A DNA stretch of 64,000 bases from Spirochaetales bacterium Spiro_02 (GCA_001604275.1 LVBD01000051.1:1-64000), one strand, 5' to 3'. Counted from the first letter of the stretch, positions 52,708-62,724 are shown. Numbers and translations are program-made. Notes: a model not told the origin generated them from the letters alone.

Positions 52708-53427
52708 TCAAAGAACCGCAGTATCGACTACTATGCCAGAAATCATTGAAATTGGCAAGCCCACCACTGTCGCGTAGTCCCCTTCGATCGATTCGACGAG
52801 ACCGGCGCCGGCACCCTGTATCCGATACGATCCCGCGGCTCCTTGCCATTCCCCCGTCTCAAGATAGTCGTTGATTTGGGCATCCGATAACGTTCGGAAC
52901 ACGACAGAGGCCCTGTCGTATCCCCAAATCGTTTCGATCGAGCCATCGGAGGACACCTCCCGTTGGAATGTCCGCGAATTATGCCCGGCATGATTGAGCC
53001 GGATAGTACCGGTAGGATACGCGAGCGCCCAACCGGTATAGACTTCATGGACGACGCCCGAGAACGACATCAACTGCTTGAAAGCGTCTTCCCTGTCGGA
53101 GGGTTTTCCGATCATCCTTCCTTGGAACGAAATCATCGTATCGCAGGTCAGCGCAGGGAATTGCACGCCATCCCGCGCAAGATACGCCGAGAGCTTTCTT
53201 CGGGCGATCGCGGTGACTTTCTCCGCCGGGGCGGTCTGAGGCACAGTTTCGTCCGCATCGGTGGGAATGACGGCTACGTCGATGCCTGCGTTCACAAGTT
53301 CCGCCTTACGCGCTGGGGATGCCGAAGCGAGGACGATGCGGGGAAAGACGCAGGCCAGTTTCTTCTGGTCCTCCGTCGGTTCCTCCGGCACGGACCAAGG
53401 GTTACGTGTCATGCTGTTCATTCGCAT
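52708..53427 (-). CDS. maf: Maf family nucleotide pyrophosphatase
   Basis: 239-aa Maf/YhdE-type protein, thought to hydrolyse non-canonical nucleoside triphosphates. Motifs: RIVLASASPARKAEL, ALTCDTMISFQGRMIGKPSDREDAF, TGWAL and EWQGAAGSYRIQGAGAGLVESIEGDYATVVGLP. The first 30 residues are an extension relative to usual starts. GAGGAG lies upstream of ATG 53427 (or 53421). Its start overlaps the 3' end of the ABC-F gene. Confidence 0.9.
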   Translation of the reverse strand: MRMNSMTRNPWSVPEEPTEDQKKLACVFPRIVLASASPARKAELVNAGIDVAVIPTDADETVPQTAPAEKVTAIARRKLSAYLARDGVQFPALTCDTMISFQGRMIGKPSDREDAFKQLMSFSGVVHEVYTGWALAYPTGTIRLNHAGHNSRTFQREVSSDGSIETIWGYDRASVVFRTLSDAQINDYLETGEWQGAAGSYRIQGAGAGLVESIEGDYATVVGLPISMISGIVVDTAVL

Positions 53428-55381
53428 TCATCTCCTCTATTTCCCCGGTGATTTCGAACCACTGCTCCGATTTCGCCTCATGCAATTGCTGCAGTTCCTG
53501 CTTGCGTTTCGCAAGCGCCGTGATTTTCTCCGAGACGGAATAATTCTCCGCCATCCCCATGAGGGCCTCCGTCTCGGCTATCTGTCGTTCGATGTCCTCC
53601 GCTTCCTCCAGCAACGAATCGGCCTGCTGCTGGAGACTTTTCCGTCTGTTGCGTCGGCGGTTCGCCTCTTTGCGAGCCTCCGCGGCGTTCTGTATGTCAC
53701 CGCTTTCCGTCTCTCCTGGAGCGGAACCGTCCGAACGGCGTTTGTTGTTCCCGGCGAGGGAAGCCACCTGTTCCTTCTGCTCCAGCTTCCATGAGAAATA
53801 CTGGTAGTCGCCTTCGAAGAATTCGGGTCCATCGGAGGATAGATAGAGAATTCTTGTCGCGATCCGTTCGATGAAGTAGCTGTCATGGCTGACGAACACC
53901 ATGGTTCCGTCATATTGGCGGAGCGCCTCGAGGAGCATGTCCTTGGCGTTTATATCGAGATGGTTCGTCGGTTCATCGAGAATCAGCAGGTTCGCAGGGT
54001 GCAGCAGGATCTTCAACAACGCAAGTCTGCTTCGTTCTCCTCCAGAAAGGACGGAGACTTTCTTGAATACATCGTCATCGCTGAACAGGAAGGATCCGAG
54101 CAAGTTCCGGAGGCGAGGGATATCGACCGTGGCTGCTACGGATTCTACTTCCCCCATGACATCGTTCGTCTGGTCGAGGGTATGCTCCGTGTCCTGCGCG
54201 AAATATCCGGTCTTCAAGCCAGCTCCTTCCCTGATGGTTCCTGTAAAGTTCCTGTCGATACCCGCAAGCATCCTCAGGAGCGTCGACTTGCCTGCGCCGT
54301 TCCTCCCTGTCACGGCCAGTCGTTCCCCTTTTCGCACGACAAAGGACAGATCATCGAAGATATGATGTTCCCCATAGCTTTTCGAAAGATGTTCCACGAT
54401 CAGTACGTCGTTGCCGCTATGCGGCGCCGGAGGGAAGGAGAAGGATAGTTTTTTCAGGTGGGAGGGAACGACGACAGGTTCAAGTTTCTCAAGCTGCTTG
54501 ATCCTGCTCTGTACCTGCTTGCTTTTTGTCGCTTTGTATCGGAACCGTTCTATGAACCGCTCGGTCCGCTCCATTTCGGCTTGTTGCCGTTTGTAAGCTT
54601 CTTCAAGCGCCTGGAGCTCGGATTCCCGCTGCCTGAGATAGGACGTATAGTTTCCAGCGTACCTCGTGAGCTTTCCGTTGAACAGCTCGTAGACTTCATC
54701 GACGGTTTCATCGAGGAAGTATTGGTCATGGCTGACGATCATCACTCCTCCGCAATAGAGCTTCAGATAGTTCTTGAGCCAGACCCTCGCCTCGATATCG
54801 AGATAGTTCGTCGGTTCGTCGAGCAGCATGATGTCGGGCTCCTCTGCAAGCACTTTCGCCAATGCGATCCGCATCTGCCAGCCGCCGGAAAATTCGGCGC
54901 AATTCCGGACGAAGTCGTCCTGGACGAATCCAAGCCCCTTGAGTATCTGTTCCATCACGGCATTTCTCTGATAATAGCCGCTATCGATCAAGTGCTGCTG
55001 GATCTCATGAAGCTCCAGCAGCATCGACTGGTGCCCGTCGTTTTCCGTGACCCCTTCGAGCTTCGTTTCAAGTTCGCTCTGTCTGGCAAGCATCGGAAAG
55101 AACCTGCTGTACGCCAGTTCCATTTCCTCCATCACGGTCCGATGGCCGAGGACGATGTCCGATTGGGGAAGGTAGGCGACCCGCATGCCCTTTGTCATGC
55201 TGATGGTCCCTGAATCCGACTGTTGCTGTCCCGCCACGATCTTGAGGAGCGTCGATTTTCCTGTGCCGTTGCCTCCCGCAAGCGCCGCCCTGCTGGATTC
55301 CGAAAGCGAGAATCCAACATCGTCCAACAGGTCCCTGTCGCCGAATGCAAGGCGAATGTTTTGAATGTGAAGCGTGCCCAT
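53402..55381 (-). CDS. ABC-F family ATPase
   Basis: 659-aa soluble protein with two ABC domains and no membrane part; ABC-F proteins act on the ribosome as translation factors or antibiotic-protection proteins. Walker A sequences are GGNGTGKST near 36-44 and GRNGAGKST in the second half; signatures FSGGWQMRIAL and LSGGERSRLALL; Walker B MLLDEPTNYLD and LILDEPTNHLD. A basic linker (YKATKSKQVQSRIKQLEKL) joins them and a coiled-coil of about 90 residues ends the protein. The start at 55381 has AAGGATAGGA. Closest to the Uup/YkpA/YdiF group. Confidence 0.92.
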   Translation of the reverse strand: MGTLHIQNIRLAFGDRDLLDDVGFSLSESSRAALAGGNGTGKSTLLKIVAGQQQSDSGTISMTKGMRVAYLPQSDIVLGHRTVMEEMELAYSRFFPMLARQSELETKLEGVTENDGHQSMLLELHEIQQHLIDSGYYQRNAVMEQILKGLGFVQDDFVRNCAEFSGGWQMRIALAKVLAEEPDIMLLDEPTNYLDIEARVWLKNYLKLYCGGVMIVSHDQYFLDETVDEVYELFNGKLTRYAGNYTSYLRQRESELQALEEAYKRQQAEMERTERFIERFRYKATKSKQVQSRIKQLEKLEPVVVPSHLKKLSFSFPPAPHSGNDVLIVEHLSKSYGEHHIFDDLSFVVRKGERLAVTGRNGAGKSTLLRMLAGIDRNFTGTIREGAGLKTGYFAQDTEHTLDQTNDVMGEVESVAATVDIPRLRNLLGSFLFSDDDVFKKVSVLSGGERSRLALLKILLHPANLLILDEPTNHLDINAKDMLLEALRQYDGTMVFVSHDSYFIERIATRILYLSSDGPEFFEGDYQYFSWKLEQKEQVASLAGNNKRRSDGSAPGETESGDIQNAAEARKEANRRRNRRKSLQQQADSLLEEAEDIERQIAETEALMGMAENYSVSEKITALAKRKQELQQLHEAKSEQWFEITGEIEEMNANEQHDT

Positions 55382-55444
55382 CGTCCTATCCTTGGAAGCA
55401 TGCGCGAATATGCCGACGTTTGTCGCCGACAGTTCCGGCGGGTG

Positions 55445-55473
55445 TTGCAGATTAGCTGTTTTACCAGTATGAT
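55445..55473 (+). promoter_or_regulatory. Promoter of the aroD-aroE fusion gene
   Basis: TTGCAG (55445-55450), 17-bp spacer, TATGAT (55468-55473); leader of about 107 bases. Confidence 0.55.
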
Positions 55474-55587
55474 AGAGTCTAGCATATGCTCGCCCGTGGA
55501 GGCAAGCAGGCCTTTCATACGGCCGCCTGGATATCCATCCATTCTGCTGGCGACCGGAACGCGTATTCGGACTGGGAGGATTTCCGT

Positions 55588-57048
55588 ATGCTTTGTCTGA
55601 CATTGACAGGTACCACTCTGGAAGAGGATTTCGCCCAGTACGAACGAAACCGGCAATGGATCAAGCTGGTCGAGCTCCGCATCGATTTGCTGGACGAATC
55701 CGAGCTCTCGACCGCTTCCTCCTTTCCCGATCGTGTCGATGTTCCGGTTATCCTGACATGCCGAAGAATTTCCGATGGAGGGAATTGCGGCCTGCCCGAA
55801 CGGCAGCGTTTGTCTCTGGTCAGGACTGTCGCCGCTGGACATTTCGCGTATGTCGATATCGAGGACGATGTAAAGAAGACCGAGTTTGAACACGAGCTGC
55901 ACGAGCGAGGTATCAAGATAATCAGATCGTATCATGACTGCCAGGGAATGCCCGCCGATATCTATTCCCGTCTTTCGCGGATGGCTACGAAAGGGGATAT
56001 CCCGAAAATCGCCGTGACCCCGAAGACGTTCATGGATGTGATTTCCTTGTTCCGTATCGAACAGGAACTGGCCGACGTGCCGGAGAAGATCGTGATCGGG
56101 ATGGGGGACATGGGAGTCCCTACCAGGATCCTGTACAAACGTACAGGGTCGTTCCTGACGTTCTGTTCCGACGGTCGGTCGATAAGCGGTGCCCCCGGAC
56201 ATCTGACGCCGAAAATGATGAGCGAATTGTACCGGGCGGACCAGGTCGACAAGCAGACGCATATCTACGGTGTCATCGGGAACCCCGTGCTGCATACAGC
56301 TTCTCCTATGATCCACAACCCCGGGTTCCATGCGATCCGTTTCAACGCAATCTATGTTCCCTTCCTCGTGGATTCCGTCCGTTCGTTCTTCAAGTTGGCG
56401 GAAAGTCTCCGAATTTACGGTTTTTCCGTCACGATTCCCCATAAGCAGGATGTCCTGCCATACCTGGGGAGAATCACCAGGGAAGTGAAGCAGATTGGTT
56501 CCTGCAACACCGTCGTCCGGATACAGAACATGTGGAAGGGGATCAATACCGACTATTACGGATTTCTTGCGCCGATTCAACGGGAAATCGAGCAGGGGCG
56601 GATTCATTCGGCGCTCGTCATCGGCGCCGGTGGCGCCGCCCGTGCCGTGGTGTGGGCGTTGCATAACCACAACATCAAGGTGACGATAGTCAACCGTAGC
56701 AAAGAGAAAGCGAAAGCGCTCGCGGAAGAAACGATGGGGGGATATGACTCGCTGGAGAACATCTGCGCATACCAGGGACAGGTCGACCTGGTGGTGCAGA
56801 CAACTTCCGTAGGCATGGCTCCTGATATCGACGGTGATCCGGCGCCGGACTTCCGCTTCATAGGATCCGAGATCGTCTACGATCTGGTATACAAGCCCCA
56901 TGAGACGAAATTCCTCGCTAGGGCGAATGCCGCCGGTTGCCGGATACAATACGGCATTGACATGCTGGTCCAGCAGGGAAAACTACAATTCGAAGCCTTC
57001 ACCGGCTATCATTATCCTCAGTGGGCGTCCATCTACGAGATGGAATGA
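55588..57048 (+). CDS. aroDE: Bifunctional 3-dehydroquinate dehydratase / shikimate dehydrogenase
   Basis: 486-aa fusion catalysing steps 3 and 4 of the shikimate pathway. Residues 1-215: type I dehydroquinase with E29, H116 (SYHDC) and the Schiff-base Lys K140 (PKIAV). Residues 225-486: shikimate dehydrogenase with GNPVLHTASPMIH, catalytic K286 in FSVTIPHK, D322 in NTDYYGF, NADP loop GAGGAARAV at 346-354 and a terminal QQGKLQFEAFTG. GGGAGGA lies eight bases before the ATG; the longer frame from 55486 lacks support. aroC and aroK lie on the other strand at 60915-62607. Confidence 0.93.
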   Translation: MLCLTLTGTTLEEDFAQYERNRQWIKLVELRIDLLDESELSTASSFPDRVDVPVILTCRRISDGGNCGLPERQRLSLVRTVAAGHFAYVDIEDDVKKTEFEHELHERGIKIIRSYHDCQGMPADIYSRLSRMATKGDIPKIAVTPKTFMDVISLFRIEQELADVPEKIVIGMGDMGVPTRILYKRTGSFLTFCSDGRSISGAPGHLTPKMMSELYRADQVDKQTHIYGVIGNPVLHTASPMIHNPGFHAIRFNAIYVPFLVDSVRSFFKLAESLRIYGFSVTIPHKQDVLPYLGRITREVKQIGSCNTVVRIQNMWKGINTDYYGFLAPIQREIEQGRIHSALVIGAGGAARAVVWALHNHNIKVTIVNRSKEKAKALAEETMGGYDSLENICAYQGQVDLVVQTTSVGMAPDIDGDPAPDFRFIGSEIVYDLVYKPHETKFLARANAAGCRIQYGIDMLVQQGKLQFEAFTGYHYPQWASIYEME

Positions 57049-59240
57049 TGGAGATTCCGATTTTCCTCGCAGTAATGCCCGCCAAGCAATGAAAGCCTCT
57101 GCCGCTTGACAAGGAACATCCGGCTGACCGGAATGGTTCGTTCCTCCATCGTCGGAAGAACGATGCCACGGAGCATCGCATCCTGGCTGGTCGGATACAT
57201 CAGCTCCTTCGCCTGGAGGAGAATATTCTTTTCTTCGTCATTGTCATATATTCGAACCTCGAGGATCATGTCGTCTTTTCCGACTGCGCTTTTGCAGAGA
57301 TTCAGTTTGCCCCGGAAGTCGAACCCCGATGCGGATAGCAATCCCGTGTATAATCTCTGCCTGACAACCTGCTGTGGAACCAGCAGTAAACTGCTTCTGA
57401 AGCGGCTGTCCATTTCTTCCGCATCAGTGCCGTCGAGGTGCAGTCGATCGATGGCTTGCGCGATTTCTTCAAGGAACCGGGGACGCGTCCAAGGCTCCAG
57501 GCGTTTCGCGGTCAACGAAAAACCTGACGCAGGGGCGCGTGTCCCGTTCAGTGTCTGCGGAGCTTGTTCCATGATCATGAGCAACGACAAGCCAGTTTCC
57601 TCAATCTCGTCTTGTTGTCTGACGTTCGCTGATAGACGAGCAGCATTTGGTCGCGTCCTCCACATTTCTTCCTGGATGGTCTTGGGAAGCATATCGGCTC
57701 CAGCGGTCTGTAGCAACAGTCGCCAGCGAGCTTCTTCCCTCCTGCTGAACAGATAGACGCCTTCCTGGATTCGTTGAACGATGTAGGGTTGCAATTGGGG
57801 ATGTTGGTCGATGATCCTCGTCATCCTCGTATCGCAGCAGACGACGATGCCGTCATAGATTCGGACGCTGTGGTATGCGGCGTACCATTCACCCATCATC
57901 TGCACAAGGTGCGTCGGCAATCGATTTGCGGAAGCTTTTTCAAGATACCCTGCGATTTCTTCGAAAGAAAGCCCGTAGTCGAGCGCATGGCGGAAGCTTT
58001 GCCGGGTAATTTCGTATCTGCACAGCACATCCACTTGCCTGACTTCGCCGATCAAATAGAGTAGGTCCTCCGAAGTTCCGCAAGAGTTCCTCCGTGAACC
58101 GCTGTAGCTGACCGTGCAGTCGCTGTCGACTGTCAGCGGCGATGTCAGCTGTTCATCGTCGTTCTGAAGGAACAGACGCCGAGCGGTTTCGGTGACCTGG
58201 TAGCCCATATCGGCACCAGAATCGGAAACGTTGTCCATGATACCAAGGACGAGAAGCGCATCGAGGAATCCATCGGCGATTTCGACGGAAAACGACAGTC
58301 CGTTCCTCCGAGCCAGAATGCGCATCAGACGGTCATAGCTTTTTCTGGAAAACGGAGGAAGGGCGTTTGCAAGCGCCAGGAAATCGACGGCAAGTCTTCC
58401 GCATGATCCGTATGTCGACGTAAGGTCGGCGTTGCCGTTGGCGTTCCTGACGATACGGGTGAACGCGGCCGACAGCAGCAAGAGGGTGACAGCCCGGTCG
58501 TTCAGATTCAGCAAAGCATCGCAAGAGCGCCTGCTGACAGTATGCCTGCCGTCCGGACTTGCGGCGACGACCTGGAGGAATTCAAGGAGCTTCCTGAGCA
58601 TGACGAAGAGCTTCGGAACCCTGTCCGGCTCAATCGTCGGGAACATTCCTTCCATCGGGGCCGAAGCATACAGTCTGGCCTCCATCGCAGCCGAATCGGA
58701 GACTTGTCCTTGGACAATCAGGTTGAGGTAGCCTCTGAGAATGTTCTCCGTAACCAATGCGGGGGAGGGGTGCCTTTCTCTGTCGGAGCTTTCCCCGCAA
58801 AACAGAGACGTCAAGCTGAAAATCTCTTTTTCGAGTCGAGTCTCGAGCAGCGGGTTGACAGCTACCGCCGAAAGGCCTTTTCTGTCTTCCGCAGGAAGAA
58901 GGAGCAGTCGTTCCTCCAGATTGACGATCCGTCTTTGTAGTTCCGCATACGGATAGTCGTCACGGAATAGATCAAGGATATCGTTCTCACATGGGGTTCG
59001 CATCAGATGGACAGCGGTCAGAATCATGGCATCGTCGTCGTCGATCAATGCGACGATCCGTTCCTGGTTCAAATCATTGAGGAAAAAGTTTGTGAGTCGA
59101 GCTGTCAACGTCGGCTTGTGGAAAGGCGTTCCGACCGGTCCGAGATAATTCCGCACAAGGAAGAAGTAGTTTTCGTCGCTATAGCGGGCGAGCATTCTCT
59201 GCCAGCGGGCGATCGCTTCCCGGTCATTGTTCACCGCCAT
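57033..59240 (-). CDS. XPB-associated protein with helicase C-terminal domain 3 (PF13625-like)
   Basis: 735-aa, largely helical protein without ATPase motifs. The segment around residues 400-500 (VDVLCRYEITRQSFRHALDYGLSFEEIAGYLE and IVVCCDTRMTRIIDQHPQLQPYI) matches the helicase-associated domain also found next to XPB genes in actinobacteria. The rest shows no recognised domain. Its start overlaps the XPB stop by ten bases, so the two are translated together. It presumably binds XPB or its DNA substrate; a nuclease role like archaeal Bax1 is possible, but no catalytic motif is evident. Confidence 0.8.
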   Translation of the reverse strand: MAVNNDREAIARWQRMLARYSDENYFFLVRNYLGPVGTPFHKPTLTARLTNFFLNDLNQERIVALIDDDDAMILTAVHLMRTPCENDILDLFRDDYPYAELQRRIVNLEERLLLLPAEDRKGLSAVAVNPLLETRLEKEIFSLTSLFCGESSDRERHPSPALVTENILRGYLNLIVQGQVSDSAAMEARLYASAPMEGMFPTIEPDRVPKLFVMLRKLLEFLQVVAASPDGRHTVSRRSCDALLNLNDRAVTLLLLSAAFTRIVRNANGNADLTSTYGSCGRLAVDFLALANALPPFSRKSYDRLMRILARRNGLSFSVEIADGFLDALLVLGIMDNVSDSGADMGYQVTETARRLFLQNDDEQLTSPLTVDSDCTVSYSGSRRNSCGTSEDLLYLIGEVRQVDVLCRYEITRQSFRHALDYGLSFEEIAGYLEKASANRLPTHLVQMMGEWYAAYHSVRIYDGIVVCCDTRMTRIIDQHPQLQPYIVQRIQEGVYLFSRREEARWRLLLQTAGADMLPKTIQEEMWRTRPNAARLSANVRQQDEIEETGLSLLMIMEQAPQTLNGTRAPASGFSLTAKRLEPWTRPRFLEEIAQAIDRLHLDGTDAEEMDSRFRSSLLLVPQQVVRQRLYTGLLSASGFDFRGKLNLCKSAVGKDDMILEVRIYDNDEEKNILLQAKELMYPTSQDAMLRGIVLPTMEERTIPVSRMFLVKRQRLSLLGGHYCEENRNLHHSIS

Positions 59241-60898
59241 ACCTCGATATGATAGGAGTACCCCTGCTCGGCAAGAAATTTCTGACGGTTCGCGGCGAAC
59301 TCCTCTTCGGTCGAATATCGCGTGACGAGCGAGTAGAAATTGCTCGAGCGTTCTTTCGGCCTCAGGATGCGTCCGAGGCGTTGCGCTTCCTCCTGTCGAG
59401 ATCCGAATGTCCCCGAAATCTGGATCGCCACCGACGCGTCTGGGAGGTCGATCGCGAAATTCGCGACTTTCGATACTACGAGTATCCGCTGTTTCCCATT
59501 CCGGAATCGCGAGAATAGTTCATCGCGTTTCGCATTGCTCGTCGTTCCTGTGATCAACGGGAGTTTGAATTCTTTTGCAACCTGCTGGAGCTGATCGATA
59601 TACTGGCCGATCACAAGGATGAAGTCATCGGGATGGCGTCGGAACAATTCCCGGATGACATCCATCTTCAGTGGGTTCTCGCTGGCTATGCGATATTTTT
59701 CCCGCTTGTTCGCCAGCGCATAGGGAATTTCCAATTCTGCTGGCAAAGGGATGCGGATCTCATGGCAACTGGCCTCCGCAATCCAGCCCTTGCTTTCCAG
59801 CTCCCCCCAGGGAACGTCGAACCGTTTCGGTCCGACGAGGGAGAACACCTCATCCTCCCGGCCATCCTCACGGATCAGGGTGGCGGTCAGGCCCACGCGG
59901 AAAACCGCCTGTAGTTCCGCGGTGACCTTGAACACCGGAGCCGGAAGCATGTGGACTTCGTCGTATATGATCAGACCCCAGTTTCCGTCTTTCAGGAGCC
60001 GCAGATGGGGGAAATCCCCCTCCTTGTCCGGTCTCCAGGTCAATACCTGATATGTGCAGACGGTAATCGGCTTGATCTCTTTCTTTTCTCCGGTGTACTC
60101 ACCGACTTGATCGGCGGACAGATCCGTCTTGTCGCGGATCTCGGCGATCCATTGATGGACTGCGGCTACATTGGTCGTGAGGATCAATGTCCGCGTGGAG
60201 AGCCTGCTCATGATCTCCATGCCAACGATTGTCTTGCCGGAACCGCATGGCAGGACGATCGTTCCGTAACCGGTACCTGGCCCTCCGTCCCCGATCAAAG
60301 CATCGGCTGCAAGCAACTGGTAGTCCCTCGGCTTGAAGCTTTTTCCCGTCCCTGTCCTTTCCTTGAGCCGGCAGGGGACCGGTTCTCCATGAGTCAGCGG
60401 AATTCTGTCGTCCACCGGGAAGCCGAGCTTGACGAGCTGGAGCTTCACTTCCCCCCGCTGATATCTGTCGAGCAGGAATGTATCGTCTCCGTTCGCCGTC
60501 AAGAGCTTCGCCAGCTGGTTTCTCGCTTGGATTTCCTTCGCATACCGCGGTATCGTGACTTTCAAAAGATAGTGGGATTCATCGGAAGGATCGATGGGAA
60601 GCGTCATGACGATGGTGCCGAATCGACCCGCGGTTTCCTTGATATAGAAACCGACCGATTCCGGGATGTCGAACCGCGACCATCGCTGAAGTCTCGTTTC
60701 GATATCCGCGACAGACAGCCCGGCTGAAGTCGCGTTCCAGAGCGATAGGGCGGAAATGGCGAATGTATGCACGTGCTCCGGTGATTTTACAAGTTCTGAG
60801 AACGCGATGATGTCATCCCGGCAACTTCCCGCGTCCGGGGAATGGACGTCGAGCAGCATCGTATGGTCGCTCTGAATGATCAACGGTCTGTCTCCCAT
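59231..60898 (-). CDS. XPB/Rad25-family DNA helicase
   Basis: Superfamily 2 3'-5' helicase/translocase, 555 aa from ATG 60898 (a TTG at 60904 with AAGGAG five bases upstream is an alternative start). An N-terminal domain of about 180 residues resembles the damage-recognition region. Walker A LPCGSGKT near 216-223, DEVH near 313-316, the XPB-specific RED motif in LIREDGRED near 343-345, and motif VI QRLGRILRPK near 506-515. Bacterial XPB proteins unwind DNA and are tied to nucleotide excision repair by homology. Encoded downstream of aroC and coupled to the PF13625 gene. Confidence 0.92.
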   Translation of the reverse strand: MGDRPLIIQSDHTMLLDVHSPDAGSCRDDIIAFSELVKSPEHVHTFAISALSLWNATSAGLSVADIETRLQRWSRFDIPESVGFYIKETAGRFGTIVMTLPIDPSDESHYLLKVTIPRYAKEIQARNQLAKLLTANGDDTFLLDRYQRGEVKLQLVKLGFPVDDRIPLTHGEPVPCRLKERTGTGKSFKPRDYQLLAADALIGDGGPGTGYGTIVLPCGSGKTIVGMEIMSRLSTRTLILTTNVAAVHQWIAEIRDKTDLSADQVGEYTGEKKEIKPITVCTYQVLTWRPDKEGDFPHLRLLKDGNWGLIIYDEVHMLPAPVFKVTAELQAVFRVGLTATLIREDGREDEVFSLVGPKRFDVPWGELESKGWIAEASCHEIRIPLPAELEIPYALANKREKYRIASENPLKMDVIRELFRRHPDDFILVIGQYIDQLQQVAKEFKLPLITGTTSNAKRDELFSRFRNGKQRILVVSKVANFAIDLPDASVAIQISGTFGSRQEEAQRLGRILRPKERSSNFYSLVTRYSTEEEFAANRQKFLAEQGYSYHIEVWR

Positions 60899-60914
60899 GC
60901 TCAATCGCGCTCCT

Positions 60915-62003
60915 TTATCGGATGTCCGATGGCCGAGGTACTCTTCCGAATGCCGTATACCACGCGTCCAAGATCGTGATCGCGGCCATGGCTTCCACTA
61001 CGACGACCGCCCGCGGACATACACACGGATCATGGCGTCCATGAACCTCCACGATCCGTTCCCGTCCATCCAAGTCCATGGTCCGCTGGGGAAGGGAGAT
61101 CGATGGGGTGGGCTTGACGGCGATGCGGAACACCAATGGGGCGCCGCTGGACATTCCGCCGAGGACGCCTCCGGCGTGATTGGTCAGGAACATCGGCTTT
61201 CCGTTGCCGTCGAGCGCCATTTCGTCATTGAACCGCGAGCCTGACGAGAGCGCGCAGGAAAAGCCATCGCCGAATTCGATTCCCTTTACCGCCCCGATAC
61301 TGAGCATCGCCTGTGCGATTTTCGCATCGAGCTTATCGAACACGGGCTCTCCCAAGCCGGGAGGAAGCCCCGTCGCGATGCATTCGATGATCCCTCCCAC
61401 GCTGTCCTGGGCTTTACGGGCGGCTTCGATCCGTTCCTGCATCCCGATCGCAGCCTGTTCGTCGGGGCAGTTCAGCGGATTCGACGGTGCGACATCCCAG
61501 TCACGGCGACTTGCTGCGACATCTCCGATCCTGACGGTTCCCGCAACGATTCCGATTCCTTTCAGTTTCAGTATCTGCATGGCGATCGCACCCGCCGCGA
61601 CTCTCGACGACGTCTCCCTTCCAGAAGATCTTCCCCCGCCGCGCCAGTCGCGGATACCGAATTTCTGCTGCCAGGTCCAATCAGCATGTCCGGGGCGGTA
61701 GAGCCCTGCGATTTCGTCGTAATCCGACGATTTCTGGTCTCCGTTGCGAATCTCCATGGCAAGCGGAGCTCCTGTCGTCAGTCCTTGGAACATGCCGCTG
61801 AGGATACTGACTTCATCCTGTTCCTTTCTAGCGGTTCCAAGGGCATTGGCTCCGGGACGTCTTCTCTCCATCATCCGGCGCAGTTCCTGCACATCGATCG
61901 GTATTCCAGGTTCAAGTCCGTCCACGACCACCCCGAGCGCAACCCCATGGGATTCTCCGAATGTCGTGACATGCAAAGCCGACCCGAAACTATTCGCACT
62001 CAT
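60915..62003 (-). CDS. aroC: Chorismate synthase
   Basis: Last step of the shikimate pathway, FMN-dependent; 362 aa. FGESHGVALGVVVDGLEPG, RRPGANALGTARKEQDEV, RGGGRSSGRETSSRVAAGAIA and FLTNHAGGVLGGMSSG are diagnostic. It overlaps aroK by 14 bases and precedes the XPB gene by 16 bases, all leftward. Confidence 0.95.
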   Translation of the reverse strand: MSANSFGSALHVTTFGESHGVALGVVVDGLEPGIPIDVQELRRMMERRRPGANALGTARKEQDEVSILSGMFQGLTTGAPLAMEIRNGDQKSSDYDEIAGLYRPGHADWTWQQKFGIRDWRGGGRSSGRETSSRVAAGAIAMQILKLKGIGIVAGTVRIGDVAASRRDWDVAPSNPLNCPDEQAAIGMQERIEAARKAQDSVGGIIECIATGLPPGLGEPVFDKLDAKIAQAMLSIGAVKGIEFGDGFSCALSSGSRFNDEMALDGNGKPMFLTNHAGGVLGGMSSGAPLVFRIAVKPTPSISLPQRTMDLDGRERIVEVHGRHDPCVCPRAVVVVEAMAAITILDAWYTAFGRVPRPSDIR

Positions 62004-62607
62004 GGCAAGGCTCCTTATGGTAGGTTCGAAGGACGTTGGAAAGAGATTTCATGAGGAAACGGCATGTTTCTTCAGGTCTCTCACAATCCGGCAATTGTAT
62101 CATAAAATCGCATTGGCTTCTATAGCGTGCGTCTCTTTCGGCGTAGAGTTTCGCGAAAGAACCTTCGGGATCCCGTTCGTCCAGGAACGGCGGAATTCCC
62201 CCCGCGATAATGCGATTGAACAGCACGGAACAGTCGTTGGTAAGGTATGCGACGATCCCTCTGCCCTTGACCGCAGCCATTAGGTCTTCGTTGTCACATG
62301 CGCCACCCCCTAGCGAGACGATCGACCGGATCCCCGTGAACGGAAACTTGTCGCAGAGCGCCGTCGCGGCATCGTTCGACGAGGAGAGGAATCGCTTCAT
62401 CGAAGCCGCCTCGGCGCGCTTGAATGCTACCGGCCCGACCGAGCGATAGAAACTTCTGATGTCCGCGCATCCCTCAGGGAGATCGTTCGCCATGATGGCG
62501 TCGCTATCGTAGAACGGAACGCCGAGCTTCCGCGCACAAAGACACCCCATCGTTGATTTTCCGCTATGCTTGATTCCTGCGAAAAAAAGAATATACGACT
62601 GGGTCAT
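61990..62607 (-). CDS. aroK: Shikimate kinase
   Basis: 205-aa P-loop kinase phosphorylating shikimate. Walker A GIKHSGKST at about 11-19, the shikimate-binding DSD in VPFYDSDAIM, GGGA in IVSLGGGACDNED and the lid ERDPEGSFAKLYAERDARYR. It is somewhat longer than the usual 170 residues, with an insertion after residue 75 and a polar C-terminal tail. First gene of the leftward aroK-aroC-XPB-PF13625 group. Confidence 0.88.
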   Translation of the reverse strand: MTQSYILFFAGIKHSGKSTMGCLCARKLGVPFYDSDAIMANDLPEGCADIRSFYRSVGPVAFKRAEAASMKRFLSSSNDAATALCDKFPFTGIRSIVSLGGGACDNEDLMAAVKGRGIVAYLTNDCSVLFNRIIAGGIPPFLDERDPEGSFAKLYAERDARYRSQCDFMIQLPDCERPEETCRFLMKSLSNVLRTYHKEPCHECE

Positions 62608-62724
62608 CCGTCACCATCCACAGCAAGTCCCGCGTCCCGTTTTCCGAAACGAGGAAGAATTGACGGAAAGTATAGCATGCGGATGGCAGGGACTGCAAAT
62701 GGGTCGGCGCGAAGAAGCCGTGCG

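Noticed and set aside
55195-56949. 584-codon open frame on the minus strand antisense to aroDE
   Set aside because: A shadow of the well-supported AroD-AroE fusion, with His/Arg-rich, low-quality composition and no family motifs.
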